Of a stretch of DNA of 14,257 nucleotides, positions 13,119 through 14,257 are shown one piece after another (the first letter of the stretch is position 1; each line of letters begins with the position of its first letter). The stretch is taken from contig MGGO01000015.1 in NCBI GenBank assembly GCA_001792465.1, forward strand, positions 1 to 14,257. The letters run 5' to 3'. Below the pieces are notes generated by a model that did not search any database, was not told the origin of the DNA, and worked only from the letters and a program-made list of their open reading frames with translations. The DNA is from Candidatus Woesebacteria bacterium RIFCSPHIGHO2_01_FULL_44_10. GTDB taxonomy: Bacteria; Patescibacteriota; Microgenomatia; UBA8517. The translations under genes and the position numbers were made by a program.

Positions 13119-13146
13119 TTTAAACGAGAAGGTTTCAATTTGTCAA
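13117..13146 (-). promoter_or_regulatory. groESL heat-shock promoter
   Basis: On the minus strand TTGACA (13146-13141) and TAAAAT (13122-13117) are 18 bases apart. The -35 box overlaps the stop codon of the upstream nucleotidyltransferase gene. The start is predicted near 13110-13108, at or next to the groES ATG. It is a housekeeping-type promoter under CIRCE/HrcA repression rather than a heat-shock-sigma promoter. Confidence 0.75.
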
Positions 13147-14018
13147 GAGGCAAGGCCAAACCGGCTTAAGATCTCCTCACTCCAATCAACGGGGTGAAAA
13201 AGAGCGCGGGTGGGAGTAACTACCTCGCGGGTAATTTTGGGTTTCATATAGAGATACTGTAGGCCGAAAGCAAGAAAGTTCGCAAAAGATATTATGATAT
13301 TAAGATATCGTGATATCGTGTGCTTTTTCTTCTTAATATCCTGGCGCGCTTGCGCGGTGCCTGGCCAATAATTGACAATCCAGCTATTCTCTTCCAGAAA
13401 CTTCTCGTGAGTATTGTCTTTGTTTACAAGAGATACAACTTGGGCAATCTCGTGAGCCGTAAAAATATTTTGTTTGGTCCAAAACAAATCCGTTTCGTCC
13501 AGCCAGATATTCGTGCACAGTTTATCTTTTTCATCTTTCTTCCCGGGAGTCCTCAGGGAAAACTTCGCCAATTTCAGAATTAAATAAGCCACTGCCCTTG
13601 TCAGCCAAAGGGTTCCTTTTTGAGTGATGATCATTAAATCAATATCGGAGTCGTCCCTTGCATTTCTCATGGCCAGAGATCCGGTCACAGCCACCATCTT
13701 TACGGTTGGAATTTTAGACAAAACCCGAGCCGCGGCTTCGGCAATTTTTATTTTTCGCTCGGAAGTTTTTTCCCTAAATAACCTTTTTAAAACCAAATTT
13801 TCTCTCCCCGCGATGAAATAAAAATTATCTTTACTGGCAACAAGCGTGTCGGGGGCAATAAGTTTTGGCGTTTGGCTGCCGCAATACCACTTAGTCAGTT
13901 CATCGTGCCTTAACGGATAGTCAAAAATATTATGGTAGGCAATCGCCGCGGCTAACCCCACTTCTATCTGGCTTATACCTCTGTTATCTTGCTTGTGTTG
14001 TTGTGGTCGTAAGTCCAT
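13143..14018 (-). CDS. nucleotidyltransferase-domain protein (MNT type)
   Basis: A 291-residue protein with a Pol-beta/MNT nucleotidyltransferase core: 'MVAVTGSLAMRNARDDSDIDLMIIT' spans about 108-132 (quote the key parts: G113-S114 and D125-x-D127), the GS-x9-SDxD pattern that binds metal and nucleotide. Before it lies a winged-helix-like segment 'AAIAYHNIFDYPLRHDELTKW' (24-44, in part), and after it an all-helical region with 'LTRAVAYLILKLAKF' and a hydrophobic stretch near 245-262. This domain order is common in CPR genomes, but the substrate is unknown; it could modify a nucleic acid, a protein or a small molecule. The ATG lies 35 bases inside the upstream gene with no clear Shine-Dalgarno. 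Its stop codon overlaps the groES -35 box. Confidence 0.72.
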   Translation of the reverse strand: MDLRPQQHKQDNRGISQIEVGLAAAIAYHNIFDYPLRHDELTKWYCGSQTPKLIAPDTLVASKDNFYFIAGRENLVLKRLFREKTSERKIKIAEAAARVLSKIPTVKMVAVTGSLAMRNARDDSDIDLMIITQKGTLWLTRAVAYLILKLAKFSLRTPGKKDEKDKLCTNIWLDETDLFWTKQNIFTAHEIAQVVSLVNKDNTHEKFLEENSWIVNYWPGTAQARQDIKKKKHTISRYLNIIISFANFLAFGLQYLYMKPKITREVVTPTRALFHPVDWSEEILSRFGLAS

Positions 14019-14257
14019 ACTGGGTTAAAACTTGGGCTACTCCGGCTGCTGCTGTCTCAAGCACCTTGGTGCTGCGCCCCCCCTCATTAACCGCATTGAC
14101 GGCGTCTTCAAAATATGCGCTAATTTGAGAATTAATTCCCGTTGGCCCATCAAAAGTCCTACTTGCCAAATACCAGCTTTGAGCCTCCCCCGCCTGGGCG
14201 ACAAATGCCCCGGCAAGCGGGTCAGCAACTAAAAGCGACTGCATATCAACCCGCGGA
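13984..14257 (-). CDS. C-terminus of a probable extracellular solute-binding protein
   Basis: The frame is open to the right window edge, so the gene starts outside and only about 90 C-terminal residues are seen. The sequence 'AQSWYLASRTFDGPTGINSQ' followed by 'YFEDAVNAVNEGG' and 'LETAAAGVAQVLTQYG' resembles the last helices of family 1 (maltose-type) solute-binding proteins, where 'W' and a repeating Ala-rich helix end the C-lobe. In CPR such proteins would be lipoproteins that bind sugars for an ABC importer. The signal peptide and binding site are not visible, so this is a similarity call only. A short Thr-rich tail precedes the stop. Confidence 0.5.
   Translation of the reverse strand, partial: PRVDMQSLLVADPLAGAFVAQAGEAQSWYLASRTFDGPTGINSQISAYFEDAVNAVNEGGRSTKVLETAAAGVAQVLTQYGLTTTTTQAR

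Noticed and set aside
13280..13325. Short tandem repeats such as ATATCGTG-ATATCGTG
   Set aside because: They lie within an intact nucleotidyltransferase gene and encode ordinary residues (T-I-S-R-Y-L-N-I-I-I); only two short copies, so low-complexity coding sequence.
1..14257. CRISPR arrays, transposases or insertion sequences
   Set aside because: No regularly spaced repeats, Cas-like proteins, transposase motifs or terminal inverted repeats were seen; the only insertion-like trace is the repeat pair around brnTA.

Overview
The window looks like a stretch of a Candidate Phyla Radiation (Patescibacteria) genome, most likely of the Microgenomates type. This is inferred from gene content and protein style: an M23 peptidase with a conserved 'EHKNIKKILGSNLA' pre-membrane segment, small single-pass PEGA/SH3 and LytR_C proteins, many multi-pass GT-C glycosyltransferases, a CopG/BrnA-BrnT toxin-antitoxin pair, and very tight packing. 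TGA is used as a normal stop, so a TGA-recoded lineage is excluded. No 16S rRNA or other decisive marker is present.

Layout. (1) 1-4701, plus strand: an envelope-glycan operon with overlapping or touching genes. It holds two GT39/PMT-like membrane glycosyltransferases (the first cut by the window edge), a small three-helix membrane protein, a divergent polyprenyl-phosphate sugar-1-phosphate transferase (WecA/MraY superfamily) and a UbiA-type decaprenyl-phosphate phosphoribosyltransferase-like enzyme. Together they suggest synthesis and use of polyprenyl-linked sugar donors at the membrane. (2) 4685-7594, minus strand: an adenylate-kinase-like P-loop protein with a large extra C-terminal region, followed with zero spacing by a protein that appears to be a divergent protein-kinase-like fold, then a PEGA-PEGA-SH3 membrane-anchored protein. 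(3) 7595-7958: a divergent control region with two back-to-back TTGACA promoters and a CIRCE (HrcA) operator, a tRNA-Cys gene and a strong hairpin terminator. (4) 7992-9781: an M23 (LytM) peptidase convergent with an AlkA-type glycosylase, which is divergent from a nucleotidyltransferase (RfaE C-terminal-like) with only 18 bp between the two GTG start codons. (5) 9783-11134: a BrnT/BrnA toxin-antitoxin mini-insertion at the 3' end of a LytR_C gene, flanked by direct repeats that recreate that gene's last codons. (6) 11178-13146: groES-groEL under a CIRCE operator that overlaps the groES start codon. (7) 13143-14257: an MNT-type nucleotidyltransferase domain protein and the C-terminus of a probable extracellular solute-binding protein.

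A recurring theme is regulatory: several first-in-operon genes have a sigma70-like promoter, often with an 18-nt spacer, whose -10 box ends only 7 to 10 bases before the start codon, so the mRNAs should be leaderless. The internal gene brnA, by contrast, has a perfect Shine-Dalgarno sequence. The most unusual items are the kinase-like pair at 5588-7594, the CIRCE operator far from groESL, and the repeat-flanked toxin-antitoxin module. All functional statements are from reading the sequence only; no search was run.
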